From Oscillospiraceae bacterium (GTDB lineage Bacteria; Bacillota; Clostridia; Oscillospirales; Oscillospiraceae), in NCBI GenBank assembly GCA_022779345.1, contig JALFTG010000023.1, forward strand, positions 1-54,151: 54,151 bases of DNA, in the 5' to 3' direction. Below are positions 13,925 through 22,534 of the stretch, piece by piece. The notes beneath the pieces were generated by a model. The model ran no database searches and had not been told where the DNA came from. It saw nothing but the letters and a program-made list of their open reading frames with translations. The position numbers and the translations under genes are program-made. The first letter of the stretch is position 1, and each line of letters opens with the position of its first letter.

Positions 13925-14863
13925 ATGGCATCTTTTACCGCTGCTGATATCAAGAATCTGCGCGAGATGACCGGCGTCGGCATGATGGACTGCAAAAAGG
14001 CCCTGACCGAGTCCGACGGCGATATGGACAAGGCTGTGGCATGGCTCCGTGAGAAGGGCCTGGCCGCCGCTCAGAAGAAGGCCGGCCGCATTGCCGCCGA
14101 AGGCATGAGCTACGCTGCCGTCATCGACGGCGTGGGCGTTGTTGTCGAAGTCAATGCCGAGTCCGACTTCGTGGCCAAGAACGAGCTGTTCGTCGCCTAT
14201 GTCAAGGGCATCGCCGAAGTGGTCGCCAAGGAGAACCCCGCTGATCTGGACGCCCTGATGGGCTGCCAGTTCCCCGGCACCGGCCGCACCGTCAAGGAAG
14301 AGCAGAACGACAAGGTTCTGGTCATCGGTGAGAACATCAATGTCCGCCGTTTCGCCCGCTATGCTGACGGCCTGAGCGTTCCCTATATCCACGCCGGCGG
14401 CAAGATCGGCGTGCTGGTGAACATGGAAGTGTCCGAGAACCTGGCCGGCAACGATGCGGTCGTTGAGCTGGGCAAGGATGTGGCCATGCAGATCGCCGCT
14501 ATGAACCCCTCTTTCCTGGACAAGGCCGATGTGGATCAGGCCACTCTGGACAAGGAGAAAGAAATCCTGATGGCCCAGGCCATCGAGGAGAACAAGAACG
14601 CCGCCAAGCCCAAGCCCGAAGCCATCATCGAGAAGATGGTCATGGGCCGTGTCGGCAAGTACTACGAGGAGAACTGCCTGCTGCAGCAGGCCTTCGTCAA
14701 GGAGAACAAGGTCTCCGTGGAGAAGCACATCGCCGAGGTTGCCAAGCAGGTCGGCGGCTCCATCAAGGTCACCGGCTTCATCCGTTTCGCCACCGGTGAG
14801 GGCATCGAGAAGCGTCAGGACGACCTGGCCGCTGAAGTTGAGAAGCTGGTCAACAACAAGTAA
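13925..14863 (+). CDS. tsf: elongation factor Ts
   Basis: A 312-residue EF-Ts, nucleotide exchange factor for EF-Tu. An N-terminal UBA domain (IKNLREMTGVGMMDCKKALT) with the TGVGMMDCKKAL signature is followed by the core beginning at the NAESDFVAKNE motif near residue 79. The usual coiled-coil region is around residues 190-235. RBS AGGAGG. It forms an operon with rpsB and ends at a strong bidirectional terminator. Confidence 0.97.
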   Translation: MASFTAADIKNLREMTGVGMMDCKKALTESDGDMDKAVAWLREKGLAAAQKKAGRIAAEGMSYAAVIDGVGVVVEVNAESDFVAKNELFVAYVKGIAEVVAKENPADLDALMGCQFPGTGRTVKEEQNDKVLVIGENINVRRFARYADGLSVPYIHAGGKIGVLVNMEVSENLAGNDAVVELGKDVAMQIAAMNPSFLDKADVDQATLDKEKEILMAQAIEENKNAAKPKPEAIIEKMVMGRVGKYYEENCLLQQAFVKENKVSVEKHIAEVAKQVGGSIKVTGFIRFATGEGIEKRQDDLAAEVEKLVNNK

Positions 14864-14883
14864 TCCCCTTTCCAAAACCAAAC

Positions 14884-14919
14884 AAAAAGCGATACCTGGT
14901 GACCAGGTATCGCTTTTTT
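14884..14919. terminator. bidirectional terminator between tsf and MBL operon
   Basis: Near-perfect stem AAAAAGCGATACCTGG (14884-14899) and CCAGGTATCGCTTTTT (14903-14918) with loop TGA. T runs on both strands allow it to end tsf and the convergent MBL gene that stops at 14925. Confidence 0.92.
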
Positions 14920-14924
14920 GCGTT

Positions 14925-15638
14925 TCAGCTCAAATCAACCGTCCGGATGATCCTGGCAAGAGGCAGTTTTTTCAGATTGGTCGCCTTTTCGTGGGAAAGC
15001 GTGGTTTTCCCCCAGTGGGAGGGGTAAATCTGATAGTCTCTTTCCAAGGCCCGCAGTGCCGTCAGAGACTTGAGCAGAGCAGCGGAACTGCTTACGGACA
15101 GGTCACAGGTTCCCACTGCCTGGTGGGCGATCAGATCGCCGGTGAACAGGCTGCTCCCCACCTCATAATATACGGAGCCTGGCGTGACGCCAGGGGCAGA
15201 ATGGACCTGAATCTCCAGGCCGTTCAGGCGCAACTGTGCGCCGTCCTCAACCGGATGAATGACTCCGGTATATTGTTCCGGGAGACGGAGATTGATCAGG
15301 CGGACTGTCTCTTCCCACAGGGCGGGGAGCAGCTCCCGGTCCACAGGATGAAGATACGCCCTGGCCCCAGTCGCACGCACGGTCTCCCCAAGGAAGAAAG
15401 TGTGCTCTGTCAGGGCGCTGGTGAGCAGGATATCGGTCAGGACCAGATGCTCCCGCTCCAGGACGGCCAGGATCTGTTCCGCAGGGGCGCCGGCGTTGAT
15501 CAGCACGGCTCTCCCCTCTGCCGCCACCAGGTAAGAGACCGTGGGCGGCAGGACAGCGTACAGTTCGTGGGTCAGCTCTTCCAGTTTTGTTCTGTCATAT
15601 TCGTAATCCCGGTAGCCGGGCAGTTCGATGATCTTCAT
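14925..15638 (-). CDS. MBL-fold protein lacking most metal ligands (pseudoenzyme twin)
   Basis: A 237-residue homologue of the MBL protein encoded immediately upstream, with the same fold landmarks but a damaged metal site. Where the twin has THAHCEH, this protein reads TSALTEH (residues 73-79), losing both first histidines; the later PGH histidine is Val151 (APGVTPGSV). The Asp of FTGDLI and the last His of YPSHW remain. It is therefore unlikely to bind a normal di-metal centre. The frame is full length, overlaps the twin by ATGA and ends at the operon terminator, so it is not a simple pseudogene. It could be a regulatory partner of the active twin or a gene under relaxed selection. Confidence 0.8.
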   Translation of the reverse strand: MKIIELPGYRDYEYDRTKLEELTHELYAVLPPTVSYLVAAEGRAVLINAGAPAEQILAVLEREHLVLTDILLTSALTEHTFFLGETVRATGARAYLHPVDRELLPALWEETVRLINLRLPEQYTGVIHPVEDGAQLRLNGLEIQVHSAPGVTPGSVYYEVGSSLFTGDLIAHQAVGTCDLSVSSSAALLKSLTALRALERDYQIYPSHWGKTTLSHEKATNLKKLPLARIIRTVDLS

Positions 15639-16336
15639 TCTGTTTCCCCCAAAACAATTGTTCCAGACAGGCGCACCACCGGAAGCTCCGCCAGATTGCC
15701 CTCCTGTTCTTCCCGCAGCTCTGTTTCCGTCCAGTGGGCCGGATAGACATGGCAGTCCGCTTTGATGCGCAGGATCTTCTGCACAGATTCCCGCATATCC
15801 TCCCGGCTGCCGCCGGGCATGTTATGGTGTCCGATGGCGTTGTGGGACAGCACATCGCCGGAGATCAGCGCGTTTCCGGCCTGATACATCACCGAGCCGC
15901 TGGAGTGCCCCGGCACATGGATGACCCGTATTTCCACCTCATCCAGATGGATGATATCCCCATCTTCAATGGAGGTCACCGGTCCGGTGTAGGGTTCATA
16001 GCCCTGAATGTTCATGTAATCGATGTAAAGGGCCTGGGTGTCCGTGAGCAGGCCGGCTTCACTGGCATGCATATAGACCTCTGCGCCGGTCCGATCCACC
16101 ATCTCTTTCAGCTTGTAGATATGTTCGCAATGGGCATGTGTGATCAGGATCTTGGTCAATGTCAGACCCTTGCTCTCCAAAAACGCCAGGATCTTATCCA
16201 CTTCCCCCGGTGCATCGCTGATGGCGGCATGGCCGCTTTCTGAGGCGATCACATAGCAGTTGGTGGGATCAAAGTAGAAGAGCGGTTCCGTGAAACCGTA
16301 GTCCTCCCCCAGATCCCGCAGGCTGTATACTTCCAT
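15635..16336 (-). CDS. MBL-fold metallo-hydrolase
   Basis: A 233-residue metallo-beta-lactamase-fold hydrolase. Metal-binding motif THAHCEH (66-72, with Glu in the usual Asp place), His144 in HVPGHSSGSV, Asp in LISGDVLSH and terminal His in YPAHW. Glyoxalase II/persulfide-dioxygenase-sized, but the substrate cannot be assigned. Encoded 12 bases downstream of the amino-acid ABC ATPase and overlapping its degenerate twin, so it may process the imported compound or a thioester of it (inference). RBS AAAGGAG before ATG 16336. Confidence 0.85.
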   Translation of the reverse strand: MEVYSLRDLGEDYGFTEPLFYFDPTNCYVIASESGHAAISDAPGEVDKILAFLESKGLTLTKILITHAHCEHIYKLKEMVDRTGAEVYMHASEAGLLTDTQALYIDYMNIQGYEPYTGPVTSIEDGDIIHLDEVEIRVIHVPGHSSGSVMYQAGNALISGDVLSHNAIGHHNMPGGSREDMRESVQKILRIKADCHVYPAHWTETELREEQEGNLAELPVVRLSGTIVLGETE

Positions 16337-16348
16337 AAAGGTCTCCTT

Positions 16349-17116
16349 TCAAATGTCCTGGGCATATGTGAGGAAAGCGTTTTCCGGCAGGATCCTGCGC
16401 AGGAATTGTTTGGTCCGCTCTTCCTTTGGATGACTGAAGATATCATCCGGTTTCCCTTCCTCCACGATCACGCCGCCATCCATAAACACCACATGATTTG
16501 CCACATCCCGGGCAAAAGACATCTCATGGGTGACGATTATCATGGTCACATTCCGTTCGGCCACTTTCTTGATGATGTTCAGGGTCTCCTGGATCAGCTC
16601 CGGGTCCAGTGCGGAGGTTGGCTCATCCATCAGGACCACATCCGGGTCCAGAACCACTGCCCGGGCGATGCCCACCCGCTGCTGCTGGCCGCCGGAGAGC
16701 TGACTGGGATAATAGTCGTAGTAATCGGAGAGTCCCACATAGTCCAGTGCTTCCTTCGCCTTGGCCTCCGCTTCGCTTTTCGGCACATTCCGGGCGGTGA
16801 TCAGCCCCTCCATCACATTCTGCAGGGCAGTCATGTTTTTGAACAGGCCGTAATTCTGGAACACAAAAGAGGTGCGCATACGGATCTCGTGGATCTCCTT
16901 TTTCCTGGCTTTTTTACAATCTACGGCCAGGTCTTTCATGATGATCTCCCCTGCATCCGCCTTTTCCAGGAAGTTGATGCACCGGAGAAAGGTCGTCTTT
17001 CCGGAACCGCTGGGTCCCAGAATCACTACTACATCCCCGGTCTCCACCCGCAGGGAGACATCTTTCAGCACCTGATGATTCCCAAAGGATTTTTTGATAT
17101 GTTTGATCTCGATCAT
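16349..17116 (-). CDS. polar amino acid ABC transporter ATP-binding protein
   Basis: A 255-residue GlnQ/TcyC-type ATPase. Walker A GPSGSGKT near 36, Q-loop [10 protein letters not shown], signature [15 protein letters not shown] near 141, Walker [15 protein letters not shown] and H-loop VTHEMSFAR. Overlaps the upstream permease by 4 bases. Residues are intact, unlike the operon's binding protein. Confidence 0.93.
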   Translation of the reverse strand: MIEIKHIKKSFGNHQVLKDVSLRVETGDVVVILGPSGSGKTTFLRCINFLEKADAGEIIMKDLAVDCKKARKKEIHEIRMRTSFVFQNYGLFKNMTALQNVMEGLITARNVPKSEAEAKAKEALDYVGLSDYYDYYPSQLSGGQQQRVGIARAVVLDPDVVLMDEPTSALDPELIQETLNIIKKVAERNVTMIIVTHEMSFARDVANHVVFMDGGVIVEEGKPDDIFSHPKEERTKQFLRRILPENAFLTYAQDI

Positions 17117-17832
17117 ACTGTTTTCCTCCCCGCGGTACGCTTTTCCACCCGAAAAATCTTTTCCAGTACAATGCCCAGCTGTTCGGCCACGAAGAAAATT
17201 ACATAGTAAATGACCGCAGCGGCGACATAGGCTTCAAAATATCCGTAAGTGAGATGCGCCGGCTCCAGGGCGCCGTTCCAGATGTCCACAACACCGATCA
17301 GGAACAGCAGAGCCGATGTTTTCAGAAGAATGATAAAATTGTTCACCAGAACCGGTACCGCCGCCGGGATCATCTGGGGCAGGATCACCCGCCGGAACAG
17401 CGGCCAGGGGGACAGGCCGATAGAATAACCCGCCTCATACTGGTCCCGGGTGACAGACAACAACGCCCCTCTTACCGACTCCGTGATGATGGGCAGAGCA
17501 AAGACGAACATACTGAAAATGCCCACATACATGATGTCGATATCCCGGATGGTAAACCCGAAATCGTGGGCCGCAATGAACCCTGCGAACACAGTGGAAT
17601 ACAGCAGGCGGATCACGATGAACAGCAGGGTCGGGGGAATTCCCCGCAAAACAGTGAACACAGCGGAGACAACTTTGCTGACCGCCGGGACCTCCCCATT
17701 GAGGAGCAGGGCAAACAGGGTCCCGAAGATCAGGCCCAGGAGCAGCGTGATCAGCACCGCGTACATGGTGTCCGGGACTCTGAGGGCGCCGGCCCGCAGA
17801 CAGTCCAGAAAATCCTGAAACCGAAAGACCAT
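17113..17832 (-). CDS. amino acid ABC transporter permease
   Basis: A 239-residue HisM/GlnP-type permease with about five spans and the ATPase-contact EAA loop ([20 protein letters not shown], then [10 protein letters not shown] near residue 140). The N-terminal [20 protein letters not shown] and [14 protein letters not shown] segments are typical. It abuts the other permease directly; the two probably form a heterodimer. Confidence 0.92.
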   Translation of the reverse strand: MVFRFQDFLDCLRAGALRVPDTMYAVLITLLLGLIFGTLFALLLNGEVPAVSKVVSAVFTVLRGIPPTLLFIVIRLLYSTVFAGFIAAHDFGFTIRDIDIMYVGIFSMFVFALPIITESVRGALLSVTRDQYEAGYSIGLSPWPLFRRVILPQMIPAAVPVLVNNFIILLKTSALLFLIGVVDIWNGALEPAHLTYGYFEAYVAAAVIYYVIFFVAEQLGIVLEKIFRVEKRTAGRKTV

Positions 17833-18525
17833 TTATACCCTCCTCTCCGTGTTCAGCCGTTTGTCCAGACAGCGGGAGGACAGTTCCAGCACCACACAGA
17901 TGGCCACGAACAGCACCATTACCACGCAGTACGCCTCCAGGCTGTGACCGGATTTGGAGCCGTATTTCCGGGCCGCCATCATCATGTCCGTGACGCCGAA
18001 CATATACGCCAGGGCCGTACTCTGGAGCAGCGAGATGAACTGCACCACCAGAGACGGCAGCGCCACCCGGAATGCCTGGGGAAATACGACCCGCCGGAAG
18101 GCCTGCATCCATGTGAGACCGATGGAAAAGCCGGCCTCCAGTTGGACAACGGACACCGACGCCAGGGCACTGCGGAAGATCTCCGCGAAAAAGGCGGCGT
18201 TGTTCAGTCCAATGGCCAGAATCACATAGAGCATTTTGCTCCACCGGTTGATGTCCACACCGAACAGCAGGTCCATAAAAAACGGCAGCCCATAATAGAC
18301 CAGATAGATCTGCACGATCATGGGGGTCCCCCGCATGAAAGAGTTGAATACAGCCACGATCTGTGCAGATACCGGAATCTTTCGGATGCGGATGACGGCC
18401 AGCAGGATCCCGGCCGCAAGAGCAATCAGGAACGAGAAGATCACGATCTCAAATGTAGCCCCCGCTCCGGACAGCACAGTGTCAATGGAATCCACCAGCC
18501 GGGTGAAAGTGAAATAGTCTCCCAT
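17833..18525 (-). CDS. amino acid ABC transporter permease
   Basis: A 230-residue second permease of the same family: FEIVIFSFLIALAAGILLAV span, FNSFMRGTPMIVQIYLVYYG motif, EAA loop QLEAGFSIGLTWMQAFRRVV near 130, with the partner sequence FPQAFRVALP following. Paired with the downstream permease. Spacing of 74 bases from the binding-protein gene contains a strong hairpin. Confidence 0.92.
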   Translation of the reverse strand: MGDYFTFTRLVDSIDTVLSGAGATFEIVIFSFLIALAAGILLAVIRIRKIPVSAQIVAVFNSFMRGTPMIVQIYLVYYGLPFFMDLLFGVDINRWSKMLYVILAIGLNNAAFFAEIFRSALASVSVVQLEAGFSIGLTWMQAFRRVVFPQAFRVALPSLVVQFISLLQSTALAYMFGVTDMMMAARKYGSKSGHSLEAYCVVMVLFVAICVVLELSSRCLDKRLNTERRV

Positions 18526-18553
18526 GAGAATCTCCCCTGTACAAATAAGTGTA

Positions 18554-18586
18554 AGATCACACCACCGCAGGGCAGCAGTGTGATCT
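18554..18586 (-). terminator. intercistronic hairpin after binding-protein gene
   Basis: Stem AGATCACAC (minus 18586-18578) with GTGTGATCT (18562-18554), 9 bp, no T run. Such hairpins between a solute-binding-protein gene and its permeases usually stabilise the upstream mRNA or partly attenuate readthrough. Confidence 0.5.
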
Positions 18587-18599
18587 CTGATTTCCGGTA

Positions 18600-19290
18600 T
18601 CAGTCGGCGTCGGTGATGCCTTCGCTCAAATCATAACCGATAAACTGCGTGGACAGCTTGGAGATAGTGCCGTCCGCACGAAGCTGGGACAGTGCACCGT
18701 TCACAGCGTCCAGCAGATCCGTCTCCTGCAGGTTGATGGGGGCGTCGGGATGGGCCTCGTTGTAGGCAGTCAGTGCATAATAGGCAGAGTTGCCATCGGG
18801 CACACGGACGGTCAGGCCTACCAGGTCATCGATGGTTTCGATGCTCTCAGCCACGGCGGTATTGGCGCTGTCCACCACGATGATCTGTTCGCTCTTCTGA
18901 TAGGCGTAGGTGAAATTGAACCGGTCAATGCGCTCGTCATTGGCCTGCCACTGGCAGGCACTGATATCCGCCTTGCCGTTTTCCCCAGCGATCAGCATAT
19001 CGCTGAAGTCTGAGAACTCAAAGGTAAAGGTATATTCCGGGAGCAGTTCATCAATTGCTTTCAGCAGTTCGATCTCAAAGCCGGTGAGTTCTCCGCTCTC
19101 ATCCTCAAACTGCCAGCCGGGGATCATGCCAATGACTGTTACAATGACTTCCCGGGGCTCAACGGTCTGCTGGGTCTCTTCTCCGTCATCCGTCTCCGCC
19201 GGTTCCTGTGTTTTCTGACTGCCGCAGCCCGCCAGGCTGTACAGGAGCAGCAGAGCAAACAAGTGCGATCAGCTTCGTATATCGTTTCAT
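18600..19290 (-). pseudogene. amino acid ABC transporter substrate-binding lipoprotein, damaged
   Basis: The family-typical start is ATG 19290 (MKRYTKLIAL, AGAGG upstream). The frame then shifts: the remaining signal peptide and lipobox (FALLLLYSLAGC) are read in another frame from about 19259. Dropping one base near 19260 joins them. The mature region is type-3 periplasmic binding-like (GFEIELLKAIDELLP; ADISACQWQANDERIDRF; VRVPDGNSAYYAL). It is ~230 residues instead of the usual 255-280: INLQETD jumps straight to LLDAVNGALSQLRADG, so a stretch of second-lobe sequence normally between these blocks is missing. Both defects suggest loss of function, though a TTG at 19262 could still start a protein with a shortened signal. 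Confidence 0.65.
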
Positions 19291-19542
19291 TTCATAAACC
19301 TCTTTCTAATCAAATTGGGTGGTAAAAAAATAAAAAACGGGAGCAAATACTCCCGGACAGCGGATCGACAAGCCTGTGCTGTTCACACACGGGACAGACA
19401 AAGGCATACCATGCCTCACAGTCGGTCGCAAAGTCCGGGAGGACAGCATTCGGCCACAGCGGAAATTATGTCTCAACATGCTGAGAGAGAAATAATACAT
19501 CCGCTTCGTTTCCTTTCCTACTTTTTTAGTTGGTTTGTAGGA
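19291..19542 (-). promoter_or_regulatory. attenuator leader of the ABC-MBL operon, unclassified
   Basis: A ~240-base untranslated leader runs from the promoter to the binding-protein ATG. In transcript order: hairpin CCUAC/GUAGG; a long nested stem with arms 19505-19482 and 19475-19458 (AGCGGA/UCCGCU, AUUAU/AUAAU, CUCA/UGAG); CUCCCGGAC (19441-19433); a GGCAU/AUGCC hairpin; then GUCCGGGAG (19358-19350) forming the 5' side of a terminator. CUCCCGGAC and GUCCGGGAG are exact 9-base complements, so an antiterminator can compete with the terminator. I see no T-box, SAM or lysine signature. A possible 64-codon frame (19500-19306) overlaps it. Confidence 0.65.
19332..19355 (-). terminator. leader terminator (attenuator) upstream of binding-protein gene
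   Basis: Minus strand CGGGAG (19355-19350), loop TATTTG, CTCCCG (19343-19338), then TTTTTT. It lies 41 bases before the binding-protein ATG and downstream of the promoter, so it must be conditionally bypassed. Confidence 0.8.
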
Positions 19543-19571
19543 ATTATAGCCGCATCCAATGTTTCGGTCAA
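19543..19571 (-). promoter_or_regulatory. promoter of the ABC-MBL operon
   Basis: Minus strand TTGACC (19571-19566), 17-base spacer, TATAAT (19548-19543). Near-consensus; transcription should start around 19536, giving the long leader. Confidence 0.78.
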
Positions 19572-19603
19572 GATGCTTTTTCATTTTTATCTTTTGAACG
19601 CTA

Positions 19604-19627
19604 TTCCGGACATTCCCATGTCCGGAA
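19604..19627. repeat. perfect inverted repeat upstream of promoter
   Basis: TTCCGGACAT (19604-19613), TCCC, ATGTCCGGAA (19618-19627). It lies about 33 bases upstream of the -35. It may be an operator for the ABC-MBL operon or, with the next hairpin, part of the trkH 3' end. Confidence 0.45.
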
Positions 19628-19646
19628 AAACAGGCCAATGACACAA

Positions 19647-19692
19647 ATTGCAAAGTGCCAGAGAGGCAGTTCCTCTCCGGCACTTTGCAAAA
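19647..19692 (-). terminator. long hairpin after trkH
   Basis: About 18 bp stem (19692-19674 with 19665-19647; core GCAAAGTGCC/GGCACTTTGC) 24 bases past the trkH stop. The T tract is short (TTT), so termination or 3'-end protection are both possible. Confidence 0.6.
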
Positions 19693-19716
19693 TATAAAAT
19701 TTTCAAATCCTCCGGT

Positions 19717-21159
19717 TCAGAAGCTGCGCTTCCACAGGGACGGGGCGCAGAGCATGAGGATGGGCAGGATCTCCAGCCGGCCCATGAGCATATCCGCCGA
19801 GAGCACCAGCTTGGACAGGTACGAATAGGACGCATAGCTGCCTGTGGCGCCGGCAATGCCGAAGGCGGGGCCCACATTGCTGACGCAGGCCACCACCGGG
19901 GTGAAAGTGGAGATAAAATCCTTGTTGTCCAGAGACACGATCAGGGTGCTGATAAAAATCAGCAGCATATACAGGGCCACGAACACCAGGGTCGTGTGCT
20001 GCACCTCCCGGGTGACCACGGAACCGCTCAGGCGCACCGTGTGGACTTCCCGGGGATTGATCTGGTGGATAATGTCGTTGCGGATGGTTTTGCCCATGAT
20101 GATCAGCCGGGATACCTTGATGCCGCCGCTGGTGCTGCCGGCGCAGCCGCCGATGAACATGAGCAGGAACAGTACGATCTTGGAATAGGTTGGCCACAGG
20201 TCAAAGTCCGCTGTCACATGGCCGGTGGTGGTCATGATGGACGCCACCTGGAAGCCCGCATACCGGAAGGCCGTCAGGGCGCTGCCGTAATAGCTTCGCA
20301 GGTTGAGCGTAATGGTGAGGATGGCGAACGCCACGATGCCCAGATAGTAGCGCAGCTCATCGTTGGTGAACACATCCCGGAACCGGCGGATCAGCAGGAA
20401 GAAATACAGGTTGAAGTTCACGCCGAACAGCAGGCAGAACACAGCAATCACCGCATCCACCGCAGCGCTGTCGAAATAGGCCACGCTGGTCCCGTGGCTG
20501 GAGAAACCGCCGGTGCCCGCGGTACTGAGTGCATGGATCACCGCGTCAAACCAGTTCACCCCGCACAGGCGGAGCAGGATGGTCAGAATCACCGTCAGCG
20601 CCGCGTAAATCACATATAGGATCATGGCCGTCTTGCGGATCCGGGGCACCAGTTTGCCCACGGTGGGACCGGGCATCTCCGCCCGCATGATGTGCATGGA
20701 GTGCTCTTCGGACAGGGGCACCACGAACATGACGAACACCAGCACGCCCATGCCGCCCACCCAGATGGTCAGACAGCGCCACAGCAGGATGCCGTGGGTC
20801 ATCGCCTCCACGCTGGGCACGATGCTGGCGCCGGTGGTGGTGAAGCCGGAGACGGTTTCAAACAATGCGTCGATATAGTTGGGGATCTCACCGCTGAATA
20901 CATAGGGCAGCGCCCCGATCAGCGACATGATGATCCAGGAGAAGGCCACGGTGACAAAGCCCTCCTTGGCAAAAAAGTCCCGGGTGCGGGGCTTGGGCTG
21001 CATGAGCACCAGCGCCAGCACCGTTGCGATCAGAATGGTCTTCACAAAATGGAAAAACGGCTCCCCGTATCCGATGGCAACGAACATGGGGATCAGCAGG
21101 AGCATCCCCTCCAGTGCCACGACCCGGCCCAGAACCTGAGAGATCATACGGTAATTCAT
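19717..21159 (-). CDS. trkH: TrkH family potassium uptake channel subunit
   Basis: A 480-residue K+ channel-forming membrane protein with four pore-loop repeats. Selectivity-filter-type segments: VSGFTTTGASI near 105, STAGTGGFSSHG near 217, IMTTTGHVTADF near 312 and SNVGPAFGIAG near 430. It works with the cytosolic TrkA encoded 3 bases upstream. The last gene of the mgtE-AEC-trkA-trkH run. Confidence 0.95.
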   Translation of the reverse strand: MNYRMISQVLGRVVALEGMLLLIPMFVAIGYGEPFFHFVKTILIATVLALVLMQPKPRTRDFFAKEGFVTVAFSWIIMSLIGALPYVFSGEIPNYIDALFETVSGFTTTGASIVPSVEAMTHGILLWRCLTIWVGGMGVLVFVMFVVPLSEEHSMHIMRAEMPGPTVGKLVPRIRKTAMILYVIYAALTVILTILLRLCGVNWFDAVIHALSTAGTGGFSSHGTSVAYFDSAAVDAVIAVFCLLFGVNFNLYFFLLIRRFRDVFTNDELRYYLGIVAFAILTITLNLRSYYGSALTAFRYAGFQVASIMTTTGHVTADFDLWPTYSKIVLFLLMFIGGCAGSTSGGIKVSRLIIMGKTIRNDIIHQINPREVHTVRLSGSVVTREVQHTTLVFVALYMLLIFISTLIVSLDNKDFISTFTPVVACVSNVGPAFGIAGATGSYASYSYLSKLVLSADMLMGRLEILPILMLCAPSLWKRSF

Positions 21160-21162
21160 GGC

Positions 21163-22521
21163 TTACCTCTCAAAAATGTCGCTGAGCTGGCCGATGTCAT
21201 GGAGGGTGGTCACCACAATCACATCATCCCGGTTCCGGATCTGGTCGTTGCCGCCGGGGATCAGGCACTTGCCCTCCCGGAGGATGGCGGAAATCTGCAC
21301 GCCCGGGCGCAGGGGCAGGTCCTTGATGGGCACGCCCAGGTGGGAGTCCCCGTTCACCTTGAACTGGATGGCCTCCACCTTGCCGTCATTGAGCAGATAC
21401 AGTGTCTCCATGGTGCTGCTCTTGGTATTCTCCATGGCCCGGACATAGTGGACGATGCGCTGGACTGTCACGCCGGCGGTCTGCACCGTCACATCGATGC
21501 CGGTTTTCTCCAGCACCGGGTCAAAATGGGACTCGTTCACCTTGGCGATGACCACCCCGCCGGAGACGGTCTTGGCGTACACGGCGATGATGATGTTGCT
21601 CTCGTCCATGCCGGTCAGGGCCACCACGGCGTCCGCCTGGGACAGGCCCTCCTCCATGAGGATGTCCGGCTTGGTGCCGTCGCCGCAGACGACCGTGGCC
21701 TTCTCCAGATGATTTTTGATCTGCAGGCACTTTTCCCGGTCCTGCTCGATGATCTTCACCCGCATCCCCATGTCCAGAAGCTGCCGGGCCAGATACACCG
21801 TCACTTTGCCCGCGCCGATGATCAGCACATTCCGGACCGCCTTGTCCTTTTTCATGCTCACCAGCTGGGAAAACCGGCTCTGTTCCCGGGGACTGCCCAC
21901 GATGCTGATCCGGTCTCCGGCCTTCAGGGCGAAATCGCCCCCGGGGATGATGGCCCGGCCGTTCCGCTCCACCACGCTGATCAGGACTTTGGCCTTGTAT
22001 TTCGGGTGAATGTCGCTGATGGTCATGCCGCACAGAGGGCTGCCATCGGGAATCCGAAGCTCCACCATTTCCGCCGCACCCTTGGCAAAGGGCTCCACCT
22101 TGGTGGCGGAGGGGAAGCGCAGCACACGGGAGATCTCCTCGGCAGTGGCCTGCTCGGGATTGATGGACATGGACAGGCCCAGCTCATCCCGGAGGAACAG
22201 CACCTGCTTGGTATAATCCGGGTTCCGCACCCGGGCGATGGTGTGGGGTACGCCCAGCTTCTTCGCCACGATGCAGCACAGAATGTTCACCTCGTCCATG
22301 CTGGTGGCGGCGATGAGCAGATGGGCATTCTCCACCCCGGCGGACTTCTGAATCTCAAAACTGGCGCCGTTGCCCAGAACAGCAAACACATCCAGATTGG
22401 ATGTCACATACTCAATGCGCTCAGGTTTGCAGTCGATAACGGTCACATCATGATTTTCTTTGGACAGCTGACGGGCCAGGGAGTATCCCACTTTGCCCGC
22501 GCCGGCAATAACAATGTTCAT
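21163..22521 (-). CDS. trkA: Trk system potassium transporter TrkA
   Basis: A 452-residue regulatory subunit with two RCK units. Nucleotide-binding glycine motifs are IVIAGAGKVGYSLARQL near 3 and VLIIGAGKVTVYLARQL near 228, each followed by a TrkA-C domain (~140-220 and ~370-450). It gates TrkH in response to NAD(H)/ATP-type ligands. Spaced 3 bases from trkH. Confidence 0.95.
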   Translation of the reverse strand: MNIVIAGAGKVGYSLARQLSKENHDVTVIDCKPERIEYVTSNLDVFAVLGNGASFEIQKSAGVENAHLLIAATSMDEVNILCCIVAKKLGVPHTIARVRNPDYTKQVLFLRDELGLSMSINPEQATAEEISRVLRFPSATKVEPFAKGAAEMVELRIPDGSPLCGMTISDIHPKYKAKVLISVVERNGRAIIPGGDFALKAGDRISIVGSPREQSRFSQLVSMKKDKAVRNVLIIGAGKVTVYLARQLLDMGMRVKIIEQDREKCLQIKNHLEKATVVCGDGTKPDILMEEGLSQADAVVALTGMDESNIIIAVYAKTVSGGVVIAKVNESHFDPVLEKTGIDVTVQTAGVTVQRIVHYVRAMENTKSSTMETLYLLNDGKVEAIQFKVNGDSHLGVPIKDLPLRPGVQISAILREGKCLIPGGNDQIRNRDDVIVVTTLHDIGQLSDIFER

Positions 22522-22534
22522 AGATACGGCCTCC

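Noticed and set aside
19306-19500. 64-codon frame inside the attenuator leader, with a fair RBS
   Set aside because: It covers the whole structured leader and terminator and shows no amino-acid run typical of a leader peptide; retained only as an alternative mechanism (translation-coupled attenuation).
19291-19571. T-box riboswitch
   Set aside because: No AGGGTGGNACCGCG-type T-box sequence and no stem I hallmarks; TGGT in a hairpin loop is not enough.
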